NCBI GenBank assembly: GCA_004009845.1
Contig: RMBW01000163.1
Location: 1 to 43,773 of the forward strand
Length of the DNA stretch: 43,773 nt
Direction: 5' to 3'
Origin: Davidsoniella eucalypti
Lineage: Eukaryota; Ascomycota; Sordariomycetes; Microascales; Ceratocystidaceae
The position numbers and the translations under genes were made by a program. Positions 1 through 9,634 of this stretch are shown here, piece by piece (positions within the stretch are counted from its first letter, which is position 1; every line of letters begins with the position of its first letter). The notes below the pieces were generated by a model. That model did not search any database and was not told the DNA's origin. It saw only the letters and a program-made list of their open reading frames with translations.

Positions 1-525
1 CTATTATATTTAATGATGGAAGGATGTATCAAGACTTGATTAGCTATGGAATTAGATACACAAGAAGGTAAAGCTACAAGACAGTACTGAAGTGCTAGAG
101 AGCTTACGACATAAATACTCTGATAAGCTGCAAATGCTAGACCAAAACCTGTAGTTTTATCGTTCTTAAAGCGGAATGAGCGTACGTCGAGAGAGAAGAT
201 ATAGTCACTTATATTGAATGGCGTGTGGTGTTTGAATTGATTTGGAGTTCTGTCGAAATCAAGCCGTGATTCTGAGTTGATCTGGAGAAGTGTAAGTGTG
301 TGAGAAGAAAATATTTTTTTAAGAAGCAGAAGAAGATTCTCCCCAACTATATAGATAGCAATAATTCATAGAGGCAAATATGTTACAAAACAAAAAAATC
401 CAAAACTCCATTTAAACATCATAAAATCGACCCAATCCCGGTTAGATACCCAGCCCAGTCTATGCCTCCAGCTCATGCCTGCTCACCTGTGTCTCACCAA
501 CCTCGCCACCTCATCAACTCAGCAC
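1..525. other. intergenic, no gene seen
   Basis: This stretch lies downstream of the minus-strand hypothetical gene that ends at 526. It is AT-rich with short homopolymer runs, and I see no convincing coding region, RNA gene or repeat copy. It probably contains the 3' untranslated region of that gene. Confidence 0.5.
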
Positions 526-1638
526 TCAAGCGACGAAAGCTCTCCGCCCGTCCAAGTCTATCTCGCCTCTTATGACGAAGTCGGACATTCGATGCAGCAT
601 CACTTTGATCTGCTCATCGATGCCCTCCATCTTGTCGCCAAACGCAGGCTCGACGAGGATCCGGACGTTCACGAGCTTTCCGTCGCTCTCGTATGACGGG
701 TTGTGCGCCACATCAACCGTGATGACACGATGTGTGAGGTTGCTTCGGAGCCACCAAGGTCCGTCACCAATTTCCTTCACGGGGTGATCCTCCGGGTAGG
801 AATTCTTGCCGCGGAAAATGGGGGATGCCTTGGATATGACAACAGAGAAGTTGCCAGCCGACAGGTCGGGCATCGCTGAAACCGGCAAGATATTGCCAGG
901 CTTAAAGGCGCTCACGTATCTCGCCGCTGAGGCGTGTTCAACAACGCGATCATGGGAGGGCATGAACCCGCAGGCGTTGGACAACCCAAAATCCTCGTGT
1001 TGAGAGCAGACTGGTATGCAGTACAGTCCGCCCTCTTGATAGCTGCTGGGTTTGCTATCTTGGACGGGCTGATAGGATAGCCTGCCCTGAGGATCTTGGT
1101 AGCGGCACGTACTGTTTTGGGCGTAATAGTAGTACCACTCCTGAGCTAGTGTGAAGGCTGCTAGCTCGGCCTCTCTGATGGCGCGGATCAATCCACCCTC
1201 AGGTATGACAGCCTCCAGCAGTGGGGTAGCTGGTGTGGAGTCGGAGTAGTCGGAAACTCCACTGTCGACGTCTAGATCCGGCTCTTCAGACACTAGCTCA
1301 GATTGCCCTTCGCTCTGGGCAGTTCCATCCTCGATGTCACCAGACACCTCAGGGATTACAGCGACGCTGCGGGGGGCAAGGAAGACTGTAGAAGCGGCCC
1401 AGATGGCCTGATCCTGCTTTGCAAGATCTAAGGCGTTCTGGGCCCAGCTGGTTTGGTCCTCGTCGTAATTGACCTCATCGAGGTGGCCAAGTCCGGAAAC
1501 TGCCAGAGACTCGTAGGCGCCAACACCGAGGACGGTGTTGACGCTGGTGCGGATCTGAGCCTCGGTGTCGTTCATTTTGAAATCGGCTTCCATGATGTTA
1601 GATTCACAGATATAGAGCCAGAAGAATGGGAGATACAT
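526..1638 (-). CDS. hypothetical protein, 370 aa
   Basis: This is a single long open frame with a G+C-richer composition than its surroundings, so it is probably a real gene. I do not recognise a family. The first ATG at 1638 gives a short hydrophobic N-terminus; a second ATG at 1593 (protein beginning MEADFKMND) gives a soluble start and may be the true one. Residues about 110-150 are acidic and Ser/Pro-rich. The C-terminal half (about 170-370) looks globular, with four cysteines in a Tyr-rich stretch, a PWWLRSNL segment, and a hydrophobic, charge-balanced end that looks like a folded domain. I see no clear signal peptide, membrane segment or catalytic motif. It stands alone, followed to the right by an AT-rich gene desert. 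An unsplit 1.1-kb frame is modest evidence that it is still under selection. Confidence 0.6.
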   Translation of the reverse strand: MYLPFFWLYICESNIMEADFKMNDTEAQIRTSVNTVLGVGAYESLAVSGLGHLDEVNYDEDQTSWAQNALDLAKQDQAIWAASTVFLAPRSVAVIPEVSGDIEDGTAQSEGQSELVSEEPDLDVDSGVSDYSDSTPATPLLEAVIPEGGLIRAIREAELAAFTLAQEWYYYYAQNSTCRYQDPQGRLSYQPVQDSKPSSYQEGGLYCIPVCSQHEDFGLSNACGFMPSHDRVVEHASAARYVSAFKPGNILPVSAMPDLSAGNFSVVISKASPIFRGKNSYPEDHPVKEIGDGPWWLRSNLTHRVITVDVAHNPSYESDGKLVNVRILVEPAFGDKMEGIDEQIKVMLHRMSDFVIRGEIDLDGRRAFVA

Positions 1639-4600
1639 ACTAGATCAAATTTCAAAGTGAATTGTAAAAAGATGGTGTTGTTTGGAGGTAGCGAGTTGAC
1701 AAACTATAAGATGATTAATCTTGTAAGAGAAAATGGGAAGAAGAAGGTATAATTCTAATCAATAAAAGCTGGTTATATCAAGAATGGACTGTAAGTCAAT
1801 GAATCGATGGTGATGAAAGATGGAAAGAAAAAAAACCCAAAAACAGGACTGTGACGCCTTTTTATAGACTGCTGTGGCCAATTTTGAAAGGAAAGTCCTT
1901 TAAATGACGTCCAATCGGCCTAGTAGCCAAATCAGACCATTTTTAACGATGGCCTTCTCATTAAAGAAAAATACATGATAGCTAAAGTCCTAATTTTATT
2001 GAAGTCCTAAAAGTCTGTATAAGGTCAGACCTCTGGACATGCCGAAAGCGAGGCTCTGACACGGTTAGCACACGACAACTATCACGACCGTACTTGTATT
2101 TCTGGGCAATTGGTGATTTATATCCAAAGCAAGAAAATGATGATGGTCAGAGATAGTAAAGTGATACTATAATCAGATTGATTTTACATGTTTCTGAGAT
2201 CAGGGGCTATACTATGAGATGTCTACACAACAAGAACAGAAATATAAACAAACCATTCGTATATTACATATATCAGTTAACCGCTAATCTACTTAACGGT
2301 AGTTTTCACTAACACGCGTGTTTCCCACTAGTTAAGCCTTACTTTTGCCGCATTCTGTTGCTTAACTATATTTGTCCTACGAGAGTAAGCAGAAACATAG
2401 CTAGTATAAGGAAGTGTGGCTCACCATGACCTTGATCGTTACTTCGTGTTACTTCGTCGACTTGCTATATTATAGCTAATGTAACTGGACTATATCAAAT
2501 GACAATGTCACTAGTCTACAACTCACTTAGGTGATGAGGAGTGCAGCACTACATTGCCGGTTCTCTGTTCATAGCGAAGTGAGATGATTTGCATTGAAAA
2601 CATAAACATATATGAATAGCCTATTTCCGCCGTTCATAAGTCTATCTTGTTTCTCTAAAGAAACAATAGAAACCGACCCTAAGCTAAAAGTCTTGGCATT
2701 TGCTTGTACTACATCACGAATGTTGAACCACAGCCACAACTCTTTATCCACATACTATCCATTTTACTATGGCTACTGATGTCACGGGCTAAGGCCCAGT
2801 TGGTATTTGCTTAGATATACACCTAAGCAGATAGCATAGTAACGGGTATAAATAAGCCTATTCCCCCCGTTTTCCAACAGTTATTAGCTCTCCTCTCCAT
2901 CGGCAACAATCGAAATCATCTTTCTAGATTGTGTGCCTCTGTCCCTTCCTAGTTCGTGTCAACTGAAGCTTCCAATCCCACCTCCGCTTCTCAAACGCCA
3001 CTAGGCAAGAAGGTTCTTCTCAATGCCTTCGATATAATAACTTGAAGGTTATTTAACAATGCAACTACAATTATAGCTCGGAAAAACAAGACTTCATTGC
3101 GTAAAGCTGTATCTGTTTGTAGTAATTCTACAAGAATAGCTCCTGGAAAATGGTGAAGGGGATGTGGTATGAGTTGAAATATGAGATAAAGATTTCAATA
3201 TATAGGTAAAGATTCACATTTCATGGCGATATCGTTTCCTACGAATAAGGTCTATTTTATTGACTCTGGCATATCATTACATGTCCCCTGAACACCAAAA
3301 ATTATCTCAAGCCTTATCTCATTAGCTATTACTGAAGGTATCAGGGCTTTGGCAAAAAACAAAAATTAGAAGTTGAAGATTATAGAGAACTAGTAATCAA
3401 GACCTACGTCTAAGTCATGCTTAGCCTTGAGAAGCCGCCTATGTTCCAAGTTTAGCACTCACCATCTCTAAAATTGTACAGTAGTCGTGAAGCGGTAGTT
3501 AAGAAACAGGTGTTACCAAGCCTGCTATACAGGATTCTAGTAGGACTACATAAATGATCCGGAATTCATCTATCGAACACAATCTTGACACACCACTTCT
3601 CGAGAAGGCCCAAGTAATAATGGCCACAGCTCCAAGTAGACAGTGACTATCCGGACTAGTTTCATCTTTGTACTTTCGTTTCTGGCATTGTGGATTCCGA
3701 CAAGAATGTCCTGAGGTTCGGCAAGTCCTGAAGGCCTCTCTAGGCATATATATATATATATCTCAACAGATGGTTTCAAGGGTCGTCTCCTCGAAATCTA
3801 CTTGAAGATGGGTTCCTGCTATTTTCGATCATGAAAAATCCGTTAAGTTAGTTGATCAACTTCAAATATTGATATATAACAGGAATTGATGCAGTGACAA
3901 TATATATTTGGATATGCAGAATAATACTGTGAGATGATATAGGCGATGAAAGGGTAGTTCTAGTGTCTAGTCCAGTTGACTGCGGAGGAGAATTCTCAGT
4001 GCCTCTGAAGATGTTCATCTTATATCTAGATATGGTACTCAAGATCTCCATGATCACCCCGAATTCGCTTCTAGTGTGAATTCCTACCGAGTCCACAAAG
4101 ATATAACTTGCAACAATGGGCATTGGGGTCTTGCCGAAAGGGAATGTTTGTTACAATTGTGCATAATCCACAACAAGATTCTAGAGAGTTTCAACAACAT
4201 GCAGAACGGTTGCCGAATTAATGGCAGCTTTACTAGTGCTATGAGAACCGCCAAACATACCGAGTACATCAAGAAGAACTACGATGCACTAGCCATACTG
4301 TATCTATAATTTCTAGCTTCCAATACAAGATATCAGCTACATCTGAAGCATGGATGTTCTATGCGTGGAGTTCGAGATCTATCCACCATAGATCGAGCCA
4401 TTTTCACTCACATAGATTCTAGAAACTACATGTTATTACATTGGTTCAGACAATAGATAAATTAAATTGCGAAAAAATAGAGTTGTCATGATTACCTGGT
4501 TCACAATGTGGAGATGGGGACGAGTTGAAGTGGAATCATAATCATCAACTAAAATGGGAATCATTCGAGCTGTATCCTTCCGTTTCCCTCCTTATTCTTG

Positions 4601-5156
4601 TGTAGTTCTTTCCCTTTCCTCTCTATCTTCTTCTGCTTCCTTTAATATACTTTGATACTTCTACCTTTGCAAGCCTCATTCTCGTTGTAGATCGTCACAC
4701 ACGTAATTTCTGAACTGTGCTTATTAAAAGAACCGGAGCAGTACTACCAATATTTGGACTCAAAAACTACTCGAATAAATTTACTGGACCAAAAGCACTA
4801 GCAAAGGCGATGATAAGTGCAAGTACACCACAAGGGCAGGTCTACGTACTAATGAAGCACTAATGGTAATCTACAATAACTTGTATTAGTTAGATAAGGC
4901 AAAATGTAGAAAATGTTAACAGCAAATATTTCAAGTACTATGACAATAAACACTCAGCAAATGAGATTGATAGAAGATAAGACGGATGACTTGGTCAAGG
5001 ATAATTTTATGTATCAATAATTCATAGTATTAAGTATTCAAAGAGCAATGTTATTTATCTTGTTTGCAGTTTTGGAGATGATGATGATGATGATATTTAT
5101 AGTCTAGAGATTTATCCAAGAGCTCCTTTTCGACTCCGTTTTCTGGCACCAATTTT
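1639..5156. other. AT-rich gene-poor region
   Basis: About 3.5 kb without a supportable gene. All open frames are short (under 100 codons), overlap on both strands and show no recognisable motif. A (TA)n run lies near 3748-3762 and a GAT trinucleotide run near 5078-5093. Base composition is strongly AT-biased, consistent with old repeat DNA mutated by RIP. A plus-strand frame at 4076-4309 (77 codons) is the least random-looking, but I could not assign it. Confidence 0.45.
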
Positions 5157-5591
5157 CTACACCGGGTCTGTCCACTGACAATACCGTATCAATCCTACAC
5201 GTCGCCATTTTCCGAGCGTGTCCTTCTTATGGCTGTATCATGTGTCTCTCCGGCCATTCTGCACGCCATGTTTGGACTTGCAGCATCACATCGCTCAAGA
5301 TTCGAGCCCCAATACCGCAATATTGCGTTGCACTATGCCACCCAAGCTACTCGGTCTCTACGTCTGTCGCTGTGCCAAAACCCAGCACAGGACCTTGCCC
5401 AAGACACAGAGTCTCTAGCGCTGACTATGCTGCTATGTCAACTCGAAGTCACCTGTGACACTGGCTCTCAGTGGGTGGTGCATCTCCGCGGAGCTCGGGA
5501 TCTTATAAGACTACGGAGACGCTACATAGCCGATCCCTCCTCTCTTGCATCTATACATACTTCAAGATCGAGCTTGACTCGATTTGTCGAA
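5157..5591 (+). repeat. copy of Zn2Cys6-factor middle region, inverted relative to 13312-13742
   Basis: Reading right from 5157, the sequence matches the reverse complement of 13742-13312 nearly base for base. Both encode the Fungal_trans_2-type segment that begins MAVSCVSPAILHAMFGLAAS. Homology starts abruptly near CTACACCGG and stops near GATTTGTCGAA. The differences I checked are mostly transitions, as RIP would leave. At about 5462 this copy keeps a T that is missing at about 13449 in the other copy, so here the frame stays open. Confidence 0.85.
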
Positions 5592-6017
5592 TGGTGGCTG
5601 CTTCGAAGAGAGCTTCTTGCTTATTCGAAGCTCAGGACACTCCAAGGAACTGCTATTCCTGTTTGTCTTGGAAGTGTCATGCTGAAGATGGGAATTCCTC
5701 TAAGGCTCCATGATTATAAGCATGTTCTTTTACTTTATTATGCTGGCGAGTCTATCACATCGCTGTCGGAGGAGGGCTACAACTACCTTAGAGAGATGGC
5801 TTCTCAAATGGTGGAATATGGTGTTGAGCATGGGGATCTTGAAGAGAGAAATATTCTACAAGATCGCAAGTCAGGGAAGCTGATGATCATTAATTTTGAT
5901 ATGGCAAAGATTCTACACCTGCCACAATCAAGAAAGAGACCTTTTGGTAGTATTGATACCGAGCCAGAAAAGTGGTCTAAGAAGTTGTATGTAGACCAAG
6001 CTCATGTTTTAGTGTGA
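5229..6017 (+). CDS. chimeric ORF: transcription-factor segment fused to a kinase-like C-lobe
   Basis: This 262-codon open frame joins two unrelated proteins in frame. Residues 1 to about 120 are the middle of a fungal Zn2Cys6 transcription factor (Fungal_trans_2-like region) and match the decayed factor at 12989-14273. From about residue 122 the protein becomes the C-terminal part of a fungal protein kinase. It resembles the kinase at 31395-32740, with a shared LQGxxIPVCLG segment, a catalytic-loop-like YGVEHGDLEERN and a DFD in place of DFG. The zinc cluster and most of the kinase N-lobe, including the ATP lysine, are absent. Neither DNA binding nor normal kinase activity is therefore expected. 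The join falls at about 5591, where homology to the factor ends. It may be an expressed novel fusion or a pseudogene formed by illegitimate recombination; the 789-nt open frame across the junction is the only hint of function. Confidence 0.6.
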   Translation: MAVSCVSPAILHAMFGLAASHRSRFEPQYRNIALHYATQATRSLRLSLCQNPAQDLAQDTESLALTMLLCQLEVTCDTGSQWVVHLRGARDLIRLRRRYIADPSSLASIHTSRSSLTRFVEWWLLRRELLAYSKLRTLQGTAIPVCLGSVMLKMGIPLRLHDYKHVLLLYYAGESITSLSEEGYNYLREMASQMVEYGVEHGDLEERNILQDRKSGKLMIINFDMAKILHLPQSRKRPFGSIDTEPEKWSKKLYVDQAHVLV

Positions 6018-7514
6018 TTGAGTTTATAAAATATATTCTGTTTTCCAAAATACATATACTACTAGAATCTGTTATGAACCCACCTTTTTTCTTAGGAATC
6101 AGCTTGTAATGTCATTAAGCTTAATATCCAACAATCATTTGATAACGGGGGTTGAACAATGTGGGACACCACTGGTCCACTCATTTTCTTGACAGAGCGA
6201 ACTAGAGTTGATGAATATAAGTGCTATGACTTGATGTTTTCCCTTGATTCAGATGCCCACACTACATACTATACCAAAGCTGTTAAATTTATGTACTGCG
6301 GTGTAGAGGAACATCTTGATTGAAAATAAGATTGAAGACTTGGTTTTAAAGATACATACAGACAGTGATTCTCTATACAATACATCTTGAATAAATAGAT
6401 AGTTAATGTATATTTGAATTAGTGACATAAGTCATAGAATTTGCTTGTAAAAGAATAAGCGACCACACCTGTTCTGTTAGTACATAATTCACTATGCATA
6501 AAACAATGAATGCAGGACTGTTATTTATATAAATTGAATAGCTTTTAGTATAAATAAGTTCGAAAATTGAAGTTGTTTTTGCGGCTATCATAGGCTTTTA
6601 GGGACTAATCACGATATAATGTACTGTAACGATAGCCATACTTGCAAGTGTCTCTTACCACAACTACACTATGATTACTATTCATTGATTGTTATACTAT
6701 CTACACCGCTACCTCCAAATAGCCAGCCACAAAATAAGAAACCACATCGATAAGGTCAGGAGTAAAGTCTTGTTTGTATTTGTTTACTGAATAGCATACG
6801 ACAAAGTCAATTATAACTTTGTATATATTTATTCTTCTATTTCAGGCAGTACACCACTAACTTTAGTACCTTAATAATTGCAATCATCAACAAGCTCAAA
6901 ATAAATCACTTCTTAGTCGTCCTCAAACTAGCAACTGTACGTATATGGTTTTGATTATAGACATGATATGGAATAGAGATTGCTTGATTGTGATGTGATA
7001 TAGTGGGTTGAGTTTAGAAATGAAATTGAAAAGAGTATCATTCGATAGGGTTTTCACAGAATAGATGTAGTATGAGTAGAAAAGTAAGAGACTCGTAAAA
7101 TCATGGTATGTGAGAATAGAGAATAAGATAGTATAATATGTTAATTAAGAAGAAAGGTATCATGTAAGTATATTGGGCCATTAAATTAGACAACCATCAA
7201 ATTCTTTAGTCCACAGCTGTGTTATGGTTAAGTCATAATGATGTGAAGCTTGGTAACATTTTTAATAATAATAGATACGTAAATATACAATATCGTGCGT
7301 GAAGGTAAAGTAAAGGTGGATAGTTTGAGTTTATAAGGAATAGACTGAAACAAAAAGTTAAACAAACTGCAAGCACGCTAAAAGAAGCCATTACTGGGTT
7401 TAAGATACACTATAGGGTTGAATTAGTGTTCGTAGATTTAGAAATAAGATATCTATAAGTAAGCTCAAGTTACTGGATTAAAAATAATATTTAAACCAAA
7501 AAAAGTTAGAAACT
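6018..7514. other. AT-rich region, no gene seen
   Basis: Downstream of the chimeric ORF lie about 1.5 kb of AT-rich sequence with only short overlapping frames. No domain, RNA gene or repeat copy was recognised. The last few tens of bases before 7515 resemble the outer edge of the inverted duplication weakly, so the true boundary may lie slightly to the left. Confidence 0.45.
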
Positions 7515-8329
7515 AAAGAATCCAACGAGGGAAATTAATTTCTATTCAGTCCTATGGTCACTCTATAATTTCTGTATAAGGGAAAAAGTCCTGAAATAGG
7601 TCTCGTGTGAATCATACATTGATTTTTCGGCATTGTGAGATGTGAAGGCATGTAGTTCAAGCTTCATAAATGCTGGTTGGTCAAAAGATATGTGAAACAA
7701 CGTCATATACACCAATTTAGCCCTTGAGTCTGTTATGTCAAGCTGCTGAAAAGTTGAAAGACAATAGCTTTCACAAGAATGTAAAATGAGTTTTCGGCGT
7801 GCCAAGACTTTTAGAATCGACTGCCAAGCCTTTTTTCGAAAACCGAGTTAATCTCATTATTAAGATGCAAAATGATATGTAGGCCGGACGGCATCTGTGA
7901 GTTAAGTTATAGCTAGCAAAGAATTAATCAAGCTGGACTTAAACTGCTGGTCTTTTTCTGTCTTGATTCGTCAATTCAATATCAATTTTTGACTGGCCAG
8001 TCATCTAATGCCACCTTCTAAACAACTCATATATCTATGTATTGTATATGTAGAGCATCTCCTGTGATCCATGATCTGGCATTCAAGGCAAGAACTCTAT
8101 TTAATGCTACTTAAGACTTAGCAGTCAGCTCCAAAACGTACTTAAATACTTGCTTCAGGTAGATAAGGAGTAATATTGTCCGCCCTATTGAGTATGACTA
8201 TAACTGCTGCTAGTTTCACTATTTTCCAAGTGGAAAGGGCTCTTGAGACCATCCTCCTGTTGAAGAACTGCTTGACATCACTTCTCAACCAGACTACCTC
8301 TTGTTCACCCCACCCCACCGTCTGGCTGA

Positions 8330-9030
8330 CTGGTTTACTATTATATTCAACTAGATTGCTCAATGACCATAACTTCTCTTGTGACTTTTTAGGGTCCAGC
8401 GCTGAGGCTAAGAGAGTTCTCTGTCTAGCACAACCTGAGGGTACGCCTGTGGGATTACAGGATTAGCTACCTGGTGTTTTTACCGTACATCAGAGACTAT
8501 GAAAAACTAGTCCGAAAGGCCGGCTTTGGTCGGCATGGGGGTTTGACCCCGGCAGATTACGCATAGTCTTGTCCTTTCTCTGGGCGATAGCTGTTGGTGT
8601 ACTGTTCCAAAATTTCCTCCTCTTCAACATCCCCTTCCAGCCACTAGCTGTCCTCCAAACCCTGTAAATACCGTTCCCCATGAATTGGACCCGCATAAAC
8701 CAGCCCTACGGCACCGGGCTGGGCATCCAGAACCCTCAAAGAGGCTGCCCATCGAGTGGGAGTGTGTCTCCCTGAGCTGAGTAATGTAATGGATTCGGGA
8801 GACCGGCAATCGAGAAAGTTATTCGAAAAGGGGCGGTCATAGGTGAGAACATCCCTCGAGAGGGGAGGAAATCGGACTCAAGGGGTGCATCAAAAATGAC
8901 AAAAGTTGAAAAAGAAAGCGAGAATGGACAGCAGCATTGGAGTGCTGATCGGTCTTGGAAATGCACGATGAAGTGGAAAAGTTCGTCTTTATATGAGGGG
9001 GAGGTACCGTGAACTCAAAGTACGGAGGTT
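8330..9030. mobile_element. about 0.7-kb insertion in the left arm containing dispersed repeat R1 (copy 1)
   Basis: When the two arms are aligned, the right arm passes from CATACAACC to ACGGTGGGG in a few bases (about 16567-16590), while the left arm has about 700 bp between the same words. Positions 8700-9030 are one of three copies of a repeat (R1) also found at 15290-15731 and 30180-30545. They share a GTGTCTCCCTGAGC-like word, a CCCTCGAGAGGGGA word and a common end. No intact ORF is left. A T-arm-like palindrome, GGGGGTTTGACCCC, lies at about 8538-8552, but no complete tRNA could be folded. Confidence 0.6.
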
Positions 9031-9100
9031 GTATGCAGCGTCATATATGACGTAAGAATTAGGGAAAACTACAGCAAAAAAGTGCACAAAGACCAAAAAG

Positions 9101-9219
9101 ACATACAACACCCGGTATTCCCACGTGGTCACCCACCGTAGTACTGATCGAGCGCTTGATAGTTTAACTAGGGGAGAGCGGACGGGATCCCGTGCTTTCT
9201 ATCAGCTGTGGTCGTATGT
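9101..9219 (-). rRNA. 5S ribosomal RNA gene (copy 1)
   Basis: The reverse complement begins ACATACGACCACAG and ends GGTGTTGTATGT, 119 nt later, the normal 5S length. The two ends pair as helix I, with one G-U. The internal box C-like word GGTGGGTGACCACGTGGGAA and a box A-like AGTTAAACTATC are present. A T-run follows the 3' end within a few bases, as for a Pol III terminator, and TTTATAATG lies about 30 bp upstream. It is identical over all 119 bases to the copy at 16384-16502. Some internal bases differ from the 5S sequences I remember for Aspergillus and Neurospora, so this may be a variant type. Confidence 0.88.
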
Positions 9220-9353
9220 TGAGAATTTAGGGCTTAGAAGGCATTATAAAGGAACCGCCGGAAGCCGACCGGGACCCTCCGTGTCAACGGCCGGTAGCAT
9301 CTCGGACTCGCTCTTCTTGACCTTTGTGGACCGGCCACCTGTATACGATAGAA

Positions 9354-9634
9354 ATTAAAAATAAAACGGCGATGCTGGATTCCGTTGGAATCACATTGAA
9401 AACAAAATAGTAAGAATTTTGGTGTTTGGGAAGACAAAACTGCAGGCTGAATATTTATTCTGTATAGCCAGCTCCCAAATGGGCAGCTTCCATCTGCAGA
9501 TAGATACAAGCAACTAAAATAGAATAGACGTAGTAAAAGAAAGAGAAAAAAGACGCGCAATTACTCAAAAGAACATGAGAAAAGTATCGCCGGTATCACA
9601 CAAATTAGCCCAAGTTATGCTGGGCTAGCATCAA
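9354..9634. other. intergenic, no gene seen
   Basis: A short AT-rich stretch between the 5S-bearing arm and the end of the decayed NTPase gene. The homology between arms stops near GTATACAGGTGGCCGG, and no feature was recognised beyond it. Confidence 0.4.

Larger units (their letters stand above)
7515..9353 (-). repeat. left arm of a large imperfect inverted duplication, with 5S gene
   Basis: The reverse complement of this stretch matches 14918-17345 in order. It comprises the 5S upstream flank, the 5S rRNA gene, its downstream flank, a short coding-like segment and then about 700 bp of unassigned AT-rich DNA. This arm carries an insertion at about 8330-9030 that the other arm lacks. The other arm in turn carries insertions inside the 5S gene that are absent here. 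Single-base differences that I compared are mainly transitions. The shared coding-like segment (minus strand, 8142-8363) reads through VVWLRSDVKQFFNRRMVSRA in one arm but is not recognised. Confidence 0.8.

Noticed and set aside
8515..8560. Possible tRNA from a T-arm-like GGGGGTTTGACCCC
   Set aside because: No acceptor stem, D arm or anticodon arm could be placed around it; it is more likely part of the inserted repeat.
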